From NCBI GenBank assembly GCA_944346885.1, contig CALVMR010000005.1, positions 30,515-94,514 on the forward strand: a DNA stretch of 64,000 bases, in the 5' to 3' direction. Under the pieces are notes generated by a model. It had not been told where the DNA came from and did no database searches. It worked only from the letters and a program-made list of their open reading frames with translations. The DNA comes from an uncultured Clostridia bacterium. Its GTDB lineage: Bacteria > Bacillota > Clostridia > Christensenellales > Borkfalkiaceae. A program made the translations under genes and the position numbers. Of the stretch, positions 25,118-33,127 are shown one piece after another. Each line of letters begins with the position of its first letter. The stretch's first letter is position 1.

Positions 25118-25162
25118 AAAAAAACACGGACCGAGGCAATAAGCCTCGGTCCGTGTTTTTTT
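25118..25162. terminator. Bidirectional terminator (tRNA-Leu / hepT)
   Basis: Stem ACACGGACCGAGGC / GCCTCGGTCCGTGT flanked by A runs on the left and T7 on the right, so it can stop both the plus-strand tRNA transcript and the minus-strand mntA-hepT transcript. Confidence 0.85.
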
Positions 25163-25257
25163 ACTTAACCTTTCGTTCGCCTGCCGATTGCAGGATAACG
25201 TCTGCGCTTTTGCGCCCGTCGGCGGTGCAAGCCCGCCGCAACATGTTATTGCGGTGC
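25163..25257 (-). repeat. Structured direct repeat, copy 1 (3' of hepT)
   Basis: About 85 percent identical, over roughly 101 nt, to 26275-26368. Read on the minus strand it folds into several short hairpins: GGCGG/CCGCC, GCGC-AAAA-GCGC and CCTGC/GCAGG. It sits between the hepT stop and its terminator. Confidence 0.75.
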
Positions 25258-25273
25258 GTTCCTCCTGTTTTGA

Positions 25274-25630
25274 TCAGTCCTCCCCGCCTGCTGCATTACG
25301 AGAATTTTTCAATAACCCATACATTTCAGGGATGCCGTGCATCACCGTATCGTAAACGATCGTTAAATCGATAAAACCGTAATCGTGGACGATGCGGTTT
25401 CTCATGCCTTTGATCTCCCGCCACGGCAAACCCTTATGTTCCTCTTTGTATGACGGGGTAAGTTTGTCGCTATTCTCCGCGATCTGTATCAAGCGAAACA
25501 GAATGCAATCTATCAGCACGGGATCGGATTCGACCTCGCCGTACGTTTTTCCCTCGGTATGCTCCACCAAAAACTGCAAATCTGCCAATATTTTACCGAG
25601 ATAATATTTGTCGTTTTTTACGTTATCCAT
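25274..25630 (-). CDS. hepT: HepT-like HEPN toxin
   Basis: 118 residues, helical. The conserved toxin motif RNRIVHDYG (Rx4HxY) is at about residues 77-85, preceded by GLPWREIKGM. In known HepT-MntA pairs this HEPN protein is an RNase that is silenced by the nucleotidyltransferase, which AMPylates the tyrosine of the RxxxxHxY motif. The gene overlaps mntA by 8 nt, so translation is coupled with antitoxin first. Confidence 0.9.
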   Translation of the reverse strand: MDNVKNDKYYLGKILADLQFLVEHTEGKTYGEVESDPVLIDCILFRLIQIAENSDKLTPSYKEEHKGLPWREIKGMRNRIVHDYGFIDLTIVYDTVMHGIPEMYGLLKNSRNAAGGED

Positions 25631-26093
25631 AGATCTTTATTCCGTCCCTTAATATCTCCTGCACAAGCGCCGCATTATGATCGAGTTGAGCAACATCGAG
25701 CACATCGACTTTTTTCTTCAATTCTTCTCTGAGCGTTTCCACAAGCCCGAAGAATTTAAGTCCGTTTAGCGGCATTGCCACAAGCAGATCCACGTCGCTC
25801 TTTTCCGTTGCCTTCCCCTTCGCATAAGAACCGAACAGATAACCATATTCCACGCCGTATTCTTCAAACACGCGGGAACACGCCTCTCTGATCCTATCGA
25901 TCGTCAGCAGACCGTGTTCTTCATCAATGCGCCCGTACTCTTCCAACGTCCTGCACAAGAAATTATATTTGACTTCCGGCAAATTTGCTTCACCGTTTTC
26001 ATACTTGATATACGTCCTTCGGCTGACTCCCAATATCTGTGCGGCACAAACCTGCGTCAGCCCTTTCGATATTCTGATATTTTTCAGTTCCAT
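25623..26093 (-). CDS. mntA: MntA-like nucleotidyltransferase antitoxin fused to an XRE HTH
   Basis: 156 residues; start MELKNIRISKGLTQ chosen because GGGAGG is seven bases upstream (another ATG two codons earlier is too close). Residues 1-55 are a Cro/CI-type helix-turn-helix (QVCAAQILGVSRRTYIKYEN). Residues 75-156 are a minimal nucleotidyltransferase with GSYAKGKATEKSDVDLLV (GSx10DxD active site). The fusion suggests that the antitoxin also represses its own operon; two palindromes lie just upstream of the promoter. Confidence 0.9.
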   Translation of the reverse strand: MELKNIRISKGLTQVCAAQILGVSRRTYIKYENGEANLPEVKYNFLCRTLEEYGRIDEEHGLLTIDRIREACSRVFEEYGVEYGYLFGSYAKGKATEKSDVDLLVAMPLNGLKFFGLVETLREELKKKVDVLDVAQLDHNAALVQEILRDGIKIYG

Positions 26094-26110
26094 ATACATA
26101 CCTCCCTTGC

Positions 26111-26139
26111 AGTATACCACAATGCACCGTCTAAGTCAA
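26111..26139 (-). promoter_or_regulatory. mntA-hepT promoter
   Basis: Minus strand TTGACT (26139-26134), 17-nt spacer ending in TGG, TATACT (26116-26111). Confidence 0.75.
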
Positions 26140-26147
26140 TCGATAAG

Positions 26148-26194
26148 TGCAGAAATTGCACATGCTTGAAATTTAAAATGTGCAGATTTTGCAC
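26148..26194. promoter_or_regulatory. Two candidate operators for the MntA HTH
   Basis: GTGCAGAAATTGCAC (26148-26162) and GTGCAGATTTTGCAC (26180-26194) are both GTGCA-N5-TGCAC palindromes, 32 bp apart, immediately upstream of the -35 box of mntA. Confidence 0.6.
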
Positions 26195-26230
26195 ACATCT
26201 CAAATGAAATTCGGCTGCTTCTTGAACACC

Positions 26231-26274
26231 AAAAATAACGCAAGCCGAACCATGTTCAACTTGCGTTATTTTTT
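26231..26274 (-). terminator. Terminator of the glycan operon
   Basis: Stem AAAAATAACGCAAG / CTTGCGTTATTTTT with a 16-nt loop. It lies beyond repeat copy 2 when reading the minus strand. Confidence 0.7.
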
Positions 26275-26368
26275 ACCTTACCTTTTGTTTGCCTGCCGCT
26301 CGCAGGATAACGTCTGCACTTTTGCACCAGTCGGCGGTGCAAGCCCGCCGCGGCGCGTTATTGCGGCA
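26275..26368 (-). repeat. Structured direct repeat, copy 2 (3' of GxGYxYP gene)
   Basis: The second copy of the repeat at 25163-25257, same orientation. Hairpins are kept: the GCGC pairs of copy 1 become GTGC/GTGC wobble pairs, and the CCTGC/GCAGG and GGCGG/CCGCC stems are unchanged. Confidence 0.75.
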
Positions 26369-26409
26369 CACCGTTGCGGCACGCTGTTGCAGCGCAATGT
26401 TGCCGCGCG

Positions 26410-28035
26410 TTATTCCGTAAGCGTTTTATCCTCGTGCGGCACGTTTTGCTTGATGAGGCGGATAAAGGTTTCGGGATTGACGACGACCACATCCTCATCC
26501 AAAAGAGAGACCATCTCCACCACGTCGTTATAATCCATCGACCAAACGTGCAGGTTCACATAGGTGTAGCCCTCGATGGTCGTGGCGTCGGCGGGATAGG
26601 CATTGATCTGCTCGGCGATCCCCCGCGCCGTGGCGTTCCACATGGTGGCGCGGCAGGTCACGAACGGTTTGCCGTTTTCAGACCAATAGACGGAGCCGTG
26701 TTCCCCCACATAGCTGTCTGCATAAGTGCAGAACAAAAATCCTTCCGCATTTTCCATTTCGGAATAATACCGAATGGTGTTTTCGGATAGCCCGCTGTCC
26801 AAGATCTTTACGACGGAGAGATCGGTCGCATCCAAATACGTATCGAGCACGGCGCAATACCGTTCGAGCCCCTCCGCAGTATACGACTGCGGATACGTGT
26901 ACCCCAGCCCGGATACGCTGCACACAAAGGTATCCCCGATCTGCGCCCTGCGGAAGGTGCGCGAAAGGATGTTGGGTCCCAAGCTGTACAGCGCGGGGCT
27001 GACCGACCAGCCCATTTCAAAATTCCCGCGGGATGCGCCCATATACTTATCCTGTTCGAACGTACCGCCGTACCAGCACTGCAAATTGTCTCCGTCGCTG
27101 TTGACGATGGTGATGTAGTGCTTATCGGTGGAATACGCCGAAAGGTCTGTATCCGTCTCGTTGGGCTGCGTAAACTGCTCCTCCCCGAAAAACTCTGTGC
27201 AGGAGAAAACCGTCATGTTGTAGCAATAGTCCGAAGCCAGCGTAAAACTGCCGTACGTAGAGCTGAACCCGACGTCCGTCCCCTCGTCCAGCGGGCACCA
27301 GCCGTACACGGCGCAGCCCGCGCACCATTTTTGCACCTCGCCGCGGAATTGCAGCGCGCGCACGTTGTTGTCGGTGATGAAATAGCAGTAATACTTATTG
27401 GCGATCGCCCAGTCCGTAAGCTGGATCAGCCCGCCGTCTTGCTGCACCAGCCCGGAAGGGTCGAGCTTATCTTTATAGGTCTCGAAGCACTCTTCCGCCG
27501 ACATCTGCGTCGCATCTGCCTTCTGTTCCAGCCCGTTTTCGTCCGCCCAGTCTTTGAGGGAAGCATCGACCATGGCGACGCCCTCCGCCCCGGCGATCGT
27601 GCGGGCGCAGTTCGTCGATTCTCCGTCCGCCGCGTTGTACAGCACGTACCCCGTGCCGATGTTCGCCTTATAATCTTCCAGCATTTCGGCAAGGGTGACG
27701 TTGCGGCTGCCCTTGCCGTACACCGTTTCCAGCTCGCTCAGCCATGTTTCGTACTGCCCCGAAACATGGTGGTAATACTTCGATTCTCCCTTCTGTGCAA
27801 ACAGCCCCTGCACGGATTCGGCAAAAAACTGCTGCTCTTTGCTCAGGCTTTCGCTCTTTCCGTAAACGAGCAGGTCCTCGTCCGTCATCGTAAACGAACG
27901 GAAATACCCCTCCGCTTCCTGCGTATCGTCCTCTTCGCCGTCCGGCTTTCCGCACGCCGCAAAGGCGAACAGCGCAAAAGCGCCCAGCAAAACCGCCAGC
28001 AGCAGCGCCGCCGCTTTCGTAAACCGTACTTTCAT
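26410..28035 (-). CDS. GxGYxYP-family lipoprotein (short paralogue)
   Basis: 541 residues with signal peptide and lipobox FAAC, then an acidic spacer. The family motif GLGYTYP lies near residue 380, preceded by SDGDNLQCWYGGTF (DGDN) and followed by ENGKPFVTCRATMWNATARG and INAYP, all shared with two other proteins of this locus. GxGYxYP proteins are predicted carbohydrate-active proteins of unknown activity, common in gut bacteria. It is the last gene of the transporter operon and probably acts on glycans at the cell surface. Confidence 0.82.
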   Translation of the reverse strand: MKVRFTKAAALLLAVLLGAFALFAFAACGKPDGEEDDTQEAEGYFRSFTMTDEDLLVYGKSESLSKEQQFFAESVQGLFAQKGESKYYHHVSGQYETWLSELETVYGKGSRNVTLAEMLEDYKANIGTGYVLYNAADGESTNCARTIAGAEGVAMVDASLKDWADENGLEQKADATQMSAEECFETYKDKLDPSGLVQQDGGLIQLTDWAIANKYYCYFITDNNVRALQFRGEVQKWCAGCAVYGWCPLDEGTDVGFSSTYGSFTLASDYCYNMTVFSCTEFFGEEQFTQPNETDTDLSAYSTDKHYITIVNSDGDNLQCWYGGTFEQDKYMGASRGNFEMGWSVSPALYSLGPNILSRTFRRAQIGDTFVCSVSGLGYTYPQSYTAEGLERYCAVLDTYLDATDLSVVKILDSGLSENTIRYYSEMENAEGFLFCTYADSYVGEHGSVYWSENGKPFVTCRATMWNATARGIAEQINAYPADATTIEGYTYVNLHVWSMDYNDVVEMVSLLDEDVVVVNPETFIRLIKQNVPHEDKTLTE

Positions 28036-28125
28036 GCCACGATCTCCTTATTTCTTTTTTCCGCCGCGCAGAGCGCAGCGAAAGCGGCGCGCGCCGTGCG
28101 CGCGCCGCCATGCTTCTTCGTTGTT
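28036..28125 (-). other. Intercistronic hairpin between two GxGYxYP genes
   Basis: GCGGCGCGCG / CGCGCGCCGC (28085-28109) forms a very stable stem with no T run, in the gap between the two genes. It may protect the upstream message. Confidence 0.45.
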
Positions 28126-31100
28126 TCAGGCGCTCTCTTTTCCCGCCCAGTTGATGCGGAAATAATCGAGGTTGTAATCCTGCCCGACGCCGTTGTCGTC
28201 CGAAGCGTTGTCACGCACTTCGTACACGAACGTGACCTGCTTGCCCGCCAGGCTCGCGCTTTGATCGCCCGCCGCGTCGCGGTATGCCTGCGTCAAACTG
28301 ACTTCCTTTGCGCCGAGCGTGCTCGACGTTGCCCACTCCTGCAACACGATATAGTAACCGTCTACATACATGGCAAGTTTGCACTTGGCGCCGCCGCCGA
28401 TGCTTGTGGCAAGCGTCAGTTCGTCCTGCGTATCCGGCATGGCAATGCACTTGGCGAACCATACGTTTGTATTTCCGTTGCGCTTTTCGTTGCCGCCGCC
28501 ATCGGAAGCGTCAACTTGCAGCTGCCCCTTCGGCTGCATGGATTCGCGGTCGATCGCCGCCCAGTGATAATACTGGCTGGTCTGCCACTGATCGCCGAGC
28601 ATCCAGTCTTCGGTGGAGCCGCCTTCAAACTCGTTGGAATACGGGTCCGCGCATACCGTCGTATCCCCTTCCACGATATAGCGGTCGGTAACTTGGAACA
28701 TATCCAGTTTGATGCCTGTGCTGCCCGTCACTTTGATGGTCACGCTCGCCTGCTTGTTCTTGTAATCGGGGAAATACTGCGCCAGCGGGAAGGCAAACGC
28801 CTGCCAGCCGTCGCCCGTAACGGTCGCGCTGTTCGTGCCCGAAACCCCTTTGAGCGAGGCGGATGCAATGACCGTCTTTTCGGCGCCGTCTACCGTCATC
28901 GAAACGGAGAAAGCCGTCGTATCGGAGGCGTTCGTGCTGTTGGCGCGCGCATAGAAGCTGATCCACACGTCGTCAACGTTGGGCAGCGTGAACGCCTTTT
29001 TGTTCGCCGTTCCGTTGCCGGAAATGCCGATGTTCGTCTTAAAGGTCGGATACACGTCGCTGGTCGCGTCGTCGTTCGAATAATAGGTCACGTCGCCCGT
29101 CCAGTCCTCCTGCCAGAGCAGGAAGTCGTTTTCCAGCGGGTCGGTCGGGATGACGGAAGGATCCTCTTTCAGGTGATCCTCGGTGATCGTCCAGCCCGAA
29201 CCGCTTTCGGGCAGTTCAAACGCATCGGAATCGCTCCGATCCGCCACGTTGCCGCGCATCATTGCGACGATGCGGTCCAGCGAAACCACTTCCACATTGT
29301 CGTTGAGCATGCCGACGATGGTGCGGATATCCTCATAATTGTGCGACCAAGGGTGCACGTTGATGACCGAATACGCGTCGATGTTGGTGGGGTCGGTGCC
29401 CGTTTCGGTCGAAGAATACATATTGATCCTGGCTGCGATGTACGCGGGCGTGGTGCTCCACAGCGAATCGCGCGGAACAATGAACGGTTTGCCGTTTTTC
29501 CAATACACGCCGCCCGAATACGCGCCGCCGAAGTACTTGTTGCCGTTGAGCACGAGCCCGCCTTCCAGCGAATCGACGGAGGCGTACGCATCCAGCGTGC
29601 CGTAAATGCCGCCGCTGTAATTTTCGGCGCCGATGATGGTGGTAACGCGCAGGTCGGAGCGCTGCAAATAGGTATCGAGATTGCCGAGGAAGGTGTTCAT
29701 GTACGCCGCGCCGGCGTTATAGAAGTTGCCCGCGTCGATGTACCCCTGCCCCGAAACGGGCGCGCAGAAGTAATCGTACTCGGTGGTGATATCCCCGTTG
29801 TACGCGGCGTCCATGACCAACGGCATGAGCTCGGCAATGGAGGGCGAAATGGACCAAGTGACGGCGAAGTCGTCGTCCGCGCGCCCCGTTGCGTTCATGT
29901 AGCTGGTGGAAAAGATCGCCGTGTTCTGCCAGTACTGCGCGTTATCGCCGTCCGAAACGACGAACGCAACGTAGTGCTTGCCCTGTTCGGCGGGCTGCTC
30001 CCGATCGCTGTTCGGCTGCGTGAACCCGTCCGCATGGCGGAACTCTTCCGCCACATGGAAGGTGATGTTCATGGAATAGTCGGTCGGCACGAGGAACTGC
30101 CCGTATTGGCTGAACAGCGCCACGTCCTGCGTTTCGTTGAAAGCATAGCCCAAAATGGGGATGTTTTTATCGAGGAAGCTGTGGATCTGGCTGCGCAGCG
30201 AGGAGGGCGCGGTCGTCGCGCTGTCGTAATACACATACAGATACTTGTTCATGACGCCGTAGTCGCGCACATAGTAATTGGTCAGCGCGTTCTGCGTGTA
30301 GTTTTGGTGGATCAGCCCGCCCGAAGAGAGCTCGGTCATGCAGGCGTTGAACACCCAGTAATAGTCGTACAGCGTGCTGGTGACGTCCATCTTTTCCACC
30401 AGACCCATCGCGTCGTACTTTTCGGTATCCTCTTCGGAGACGGGCAAAAATCCCGTGATGCCCGCCAGCGTGCTGGCAACGTTGACGGAGAACTCGCCGG
30501 GGCGGTACACGATATAGCCGGGCGAATTATACCCCGCTTCCGCCGAGCTTCGGTCCGCCTCCGTGTAGGCGCTGTATGCGCCCGAATCGTCGTTGAAGCC
30601 CGTGGCGAGATCGATCCCGCTGCCCCAAACGCCCGCTTCGACCATCTCGTCCCAGCTGTCGATGTACATTTGCACCGCTTCTTCCAGCGAAGATTCTTCG
30701 GCGATCACGCCGTATTTTTCCTCCGCTTCGCTCATATAGTATTGATCCGCGTTGGTGCCGTTGGTCAGGTACTTGCCGTCGATGTAAAAGGTGACGGCTT
30801 CCCGCGCGAACAAGCCCTGGATCGCCGAAGCGGTGTTGAGGTCGTCGTTGTCCATCGAACCGTCGTAGTTGAGCGTGTAGACCGTTTTATCGCTCCGCAG
30901 GTTCGTCGTATCGTAGTACGAAAAGGTCTCGTCTCCGCCGGGCTCGTCTCCGCCGCCCGGTTCGTCTCCGCCGCCCGGTTCATAATCGGGGTCGGCTTCA
31001 CCGCAGATGGTGCAATACCCGTTTTCATAATTGTGCGTGTGCGTGCCGCCGCCCGGTTCGTCGCCCTTTGCGCAAGCCGCCGCAAAAGAGAACAGCATTG

Positions 31101-31146
31101 CCAGCGCGAGCACAACGCTCAGGATCTTTGCAAGATGTTTTTTCAT
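28126..31146 (-). CDS. GxGYxYP-family lipoprotein with C-terminal carbohydrate-binding-like region
   Basis: 1006 residues. Signal peptide and lipobox FAAAC; then HTHNYENGYCTICGEADPDY and a Gly/Asp/Glu/Pro linker. The GxGYxYP core spans about residues 75-690: SDGDNAQYWQNTAIF, GQGYIDAGNFYN, ENYSGGIYG and KNGKPFIVPRDSLWSTTPAY. In this copy the YP of the family motif is replaced by ID. Residues 700-1006 hold two beta-sandwich regions (WISFYARANSTNASDTTAFS; KLAMYVDGYYIVLQEWATSS) that look like carbohydrate-binding modules. Probably tethered outside the cell and binding or cutting the glycan imported by the adjacent ABC transporter. Confidence 0.8.
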   Translation of the reverse strand: MKKHLAKILSVVLALAMLFSFAAACAKGDEPGGGTHTHNYENGYCTICGEADPDYEPGGGDEPGGGDEPGGDETFSYYDTTNLRSDKTVYTLNYDGSMDNDDLNTASAIQGLFAREAVTFYIDGKYLTNGTNADQYYMSEAEEKYGVIAEESSLEEAVQMYIDSWDEMVEAGVWGSGIDLATGFNDDSGAYSAYTEADRSSAEAGYNSPGYIVYRPGEFSVNVASTLAGITGFLPVSEEDTEKYDAMGLVEKMDVTSTLYDYYWVFNACMTELSSGGLIHQNYTQNALTNYYVRDYGVMNKYLYVYYDSATTAPSSLRSQIHSFLDKNIPILGYAFNETQDVALFSQYGQFLVPTDYSMNITFHVAEEFRHADGFTQPNSDREQPAEQGKHYVAFVVSDGDNAQYWQNTAIFSTSYMNATGRADDDFAVTWSISPSIAELMPLVMDAAYNGDITTEYDYFCAPVSGQGYIDAGNFYNAGAAYMNTFLGNLDTYLQRSDLRVTTIIGAENYSGGIYGTLDAYASVDSLEGGLVLNGNKYFGGAYSGGVYWKNGKPFIVPRDSLWSTTPAYIAARINMYSSTETGTDPTNIDAYSVINVHPWSHNYEDIRTIVGMLNDNVEVVSLDRIVAMMRGNVADRSDSDAFELPESGSGWTITEDHLKEDPSVIPTDPLENDFLLWQEDWTGDVTYYSNDDATSDVYPTFKTNIGISGNGTANKKAFTLPNVDDVWISFYARANSTNASDTTAFSVSMTVDGAEKTVIASASLKGVSGTNSATVTGDGWQAFAFPLAQYFPDYKNKQASVTIKVTGSTGIKLDMFQVTDRYIVEGDTTVCADPYSNEFEGGSTEDWMLGDQWQTSQYYHWAAIDRESMQPKGQLQVDASDGGGNEKRNGNTNVWFAKCIAMPDTQDELTLATSIGGGAKCKLAMYVDGYYIVLQEWATSSTLGAKEVSLTQAYRDAAGDQSASLAGKQVTFVYEVRDNASDDNGVGQDYNLDYFRINWAGKESA

Positions 31147-31170
31147 CTCTTTCCGTTTCCTCCTGTTTTT

Positions 31171-32058
31171 TTATTTCAACCCTGCAATGTTGCTTTGGTT
31201 GAGGATGTATTTTTGGAATACGATGTACATGATGATGATCGGCACCGTGATGAGGATCATGCCCGCCGAACGGACGTAGGTATCCGCATTGCCGCCGAAG
31301 TTGGGATAAAAGCTCTGCATCGCCAGCTGCAAGGTATACAGCGAATCCGACCCCGACGTCGAATACAGGATCATCGGGAAGAGGTATTCGTTCCAAGTGC
31401 CGATAAACGTGATGATGACGTACGTCATGATGATGGGCACCGACATGGGCACCACGATCGTAACGATCTTTTTCAGTTCGCCGCAGCCGTCGATATCGGC
31501 GGCTTCGAGCACGCTGTCCGGCACGGACGCCATGTACTGTTTGACGAGGAAGATGCCGAACACGTTTACGATACCGGGGAGAATGATACCGAGGATGTTT
31601 TTGTTGATGCCGAAAAAGATGGTTATTTGGTAGTTTGCCGAAAGCAGCACCTCGCCCGGAATCATCAGCGTTGCCAAAAGCAACATGCTGACGACGCCTC
31701 TGCCGCGGAATTTGATCTTGGCGAGCACATAGCCGACGACCATGACGACGCACAGGCTCAAAAGCGTAAAGCCGCAGGTGTGCGCCAAACTCACGCCGAG
31801 CGCCAGATACAGCCTAGCCGATTCGATGACCGTCCAAAAGTTTTCCAGCGTGAACGCTTCAAACCAGAGGTACACCTTGCCCACTTCGGGCAAAAAATCC
31901 GGGCTGTGCGTCGCGTCGATGAGCTTGAGCCAGAAAGGCATCAGCTGCACGATCGCCACGATGGAGAGGAACACGATGCTGATGACGTTGAATTGGATCT
32001 CCTGCCGCCGCAAACTTGCGCGCGTTTGCAGTTTTTTTACCGAAATCGCCTCACTCAA
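31171..32058 (-). CDS. Carbohydrate ABC transporter permease, MalG type (TTG start)
   Basis: 295 residues. Best start is TTG at 32058: AAGGAGGAA lies seven bases upstream and it overlaps the stop of the preceding permease by 8 nt; an ATG at 32082 has no such site. Six transmembrane helices and the ATPase-coupling loop EAADIDGCGELKKIVTIVVP (EAA motif) mark it as a CUT1 inner-membrane permease. It forms the channel with the upstream permease. Confidence 0.9.
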   Translation of the reverse strand: MSEAISVKKLQTRASLRRQEIQFNVISIVFLSIVAIVQLMPFWLKLIDATHSPDFLPEVGKVYLWFEAFTLENFWTVIESARLYLALGVSLAHTCGFTLLSLCVVMVVGYVLAKIKFRGRGVVSMLLLATLMIPGEVLLSANYQITIFFGINKNILGIILPGIVNVFGIFLVKQYMASVPDSVLEAADIDGCGELKKIVTIVVPMSVPIIMTYVIITFIGTWNEYLFPMILYSTSGSDSLYTLQLAMQSFYPNFGGNADTYVRSAGMILITVPIIIMYIVFQKYILNQSNIAGLK

Positions 32059-33073
32059 TGTTCGATTCCTCCTTCCCCGCAAGGAGCTTTTGGAATACGG
32101 ATACGATCAGGATAAACAGGAACAGCACAAACGCATACGCGCATCCCTGCCCGATGCGGGCGGGCGCATTGAACACCGATTTGTAGATGAGCAGCATGAC
32201 AGACTGCGTGCTGTTTGCGGGCCCGCCGTCCGTGACCAGCTGCATGGGGCCCAAGATCTTGAATCCGTCTATGATGGAGAGCAGCGTGTTCAGCACCAGC
32301 GCGTTTTTCATCAGAGGGAAGATCACGCGGAGAAAGATGCGGAAGCGGCTTGACGTTTCCAAGCTGGCTGCCTCCTCGTACGTTTCCGGTATGGAGACGA
32401 GCGTGGAATAATAGATGAGCATCTTTTGGCAGAACCCGAAGAAAAACGGCACCACCATCAGCGCCCAGATCGCCGTGTTCGGATCTTCGAACCATGCAAC
32501 GGGCGAACCGCCGCAGGCAATGATGAGCTGGTTGACGACGCCCGTGTTATCCGATTGGAACAGCGTGCTCGTGATATCCGCGCCCACGACCGCCGAAACC
32601 AGCGAGGGCCAGAACAGCAGCGCCAAAAAGAGCTTGCCGCCGCGGCGGATCGCCTTGATGAGAAAGGCGCACAAAATGCCCATCAGGTTGTTGCCGACCA
32701 TCATGACGGCGGTCCAGATCACGGTCACTTTCATGCCGTTCCAAAAGGCTTCCGCCTGCGAACTGCCCACCGTAAAAATGTTTATGTAATTATCGAAACT
32801 GATGTTGTGCACGAAATCGAAGCCGTAGCCGCCGCGCATATCGGTAAAGCTCGTGGCAAACGCCCACAGCAGCGCCACCACAAAAAAGACGCACCACCAG
32901 ATCAGCGGGATGCCGATCAGCGAATAAGCCAAGATCTCCTTTTTATAGCGCTGGCGGAAGGGCTTTTTTTTCGGCTTTCCCTCCGCTCCCCGCACGGGCG
33001 CGGCGCCGATCGGCTCCGCCGAGGCGTTTTCCGCAGCAAGGTCTTCCCGTTCGAGGCTCTCGTTGTTTTGCAT
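32051..33073 (-). CDS. Carbohydrate ABC transporter permease, MalF/UgpA type
   Basis: 340 residues with AAGGGGGC upstream. A 45-residue cytoplasmic N-terminus is followed by six helices and the coupling loop YEEAASLETSSRFRIFLRVI. With the downstream MalG-type permease and the upstream binding protein it makes a CUT1 importer for an oligosaccharide. No ATPase gene is in the window; Gram-positive CUT1 systems often share one elsewhere. Confidence 0.92.
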   Translation of the reverse strand: MQNNESLEREDLAAENASAEPIGAAPVRGAEGKPKKKPFRQRYKKEILAYSLIGIPLIWWCVFFVVALLWAFATSFTDMRGGYGFDFVHNISFDNYINIFTVGSSQAEAFWNGMKVTVIWTAVMMVGNNLMGILCAFLIKAIRRGGKLFLALLFWPSLVSAVVGADITSTLFQSDNTGVVNQLIIACGGSPVAWFEDPNTAIWALMVVPFFFGFCQKMLIYYSTLVSIPETYEEAASLETSSRFRIFLRVIFPLMKNALVLNTLLSIIDGFKILGPMQLVTDGGPANSTQSVMLLIYKSVFNAPARIGQGCAYAFVLFLFILIVSVFQKLLAGKEESNIE

Positions 33074-33091
33074 ACTGCCCCCTTTTTTTCG

Positions 33092-33120
33092 CGCGGGGCG
33101 GCGCAGCCGCCCCGCGCGGT
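33092..33120 (-). other. Intercistronic hairpin after the solute-binding protein gene
   Basis: A 13-bp GC stem (CGCGCGGGGCGGC / GCCGCCCCGCGCG) with loop GCA, followed on the minus strand by an A run and the permease ribosome site. Such hairpins often stabilise the binding-protein message. Confidence 0.6.
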
Positions 33121-33127
33121 TCTATGC

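Noticed and set aside
25163..26368. Integron attC sites as the explanation of the two 101-nt repeats
   Set aside because: Hairpin-forming repeats and a toxin cargo fit the idea, and ATAAC/GTTAT arms are present, but the RYYYAAC and GTTRRRY core sites are not conserved in both copies and no integrase is seen.
27118..32115. A 1665-codon plus-strand frame opposite the glycan operon
   Set aside because: The minus strand carries signal peptides, permease helices and family motifs in this stretch; the plus frame is a codon-bias shadow.
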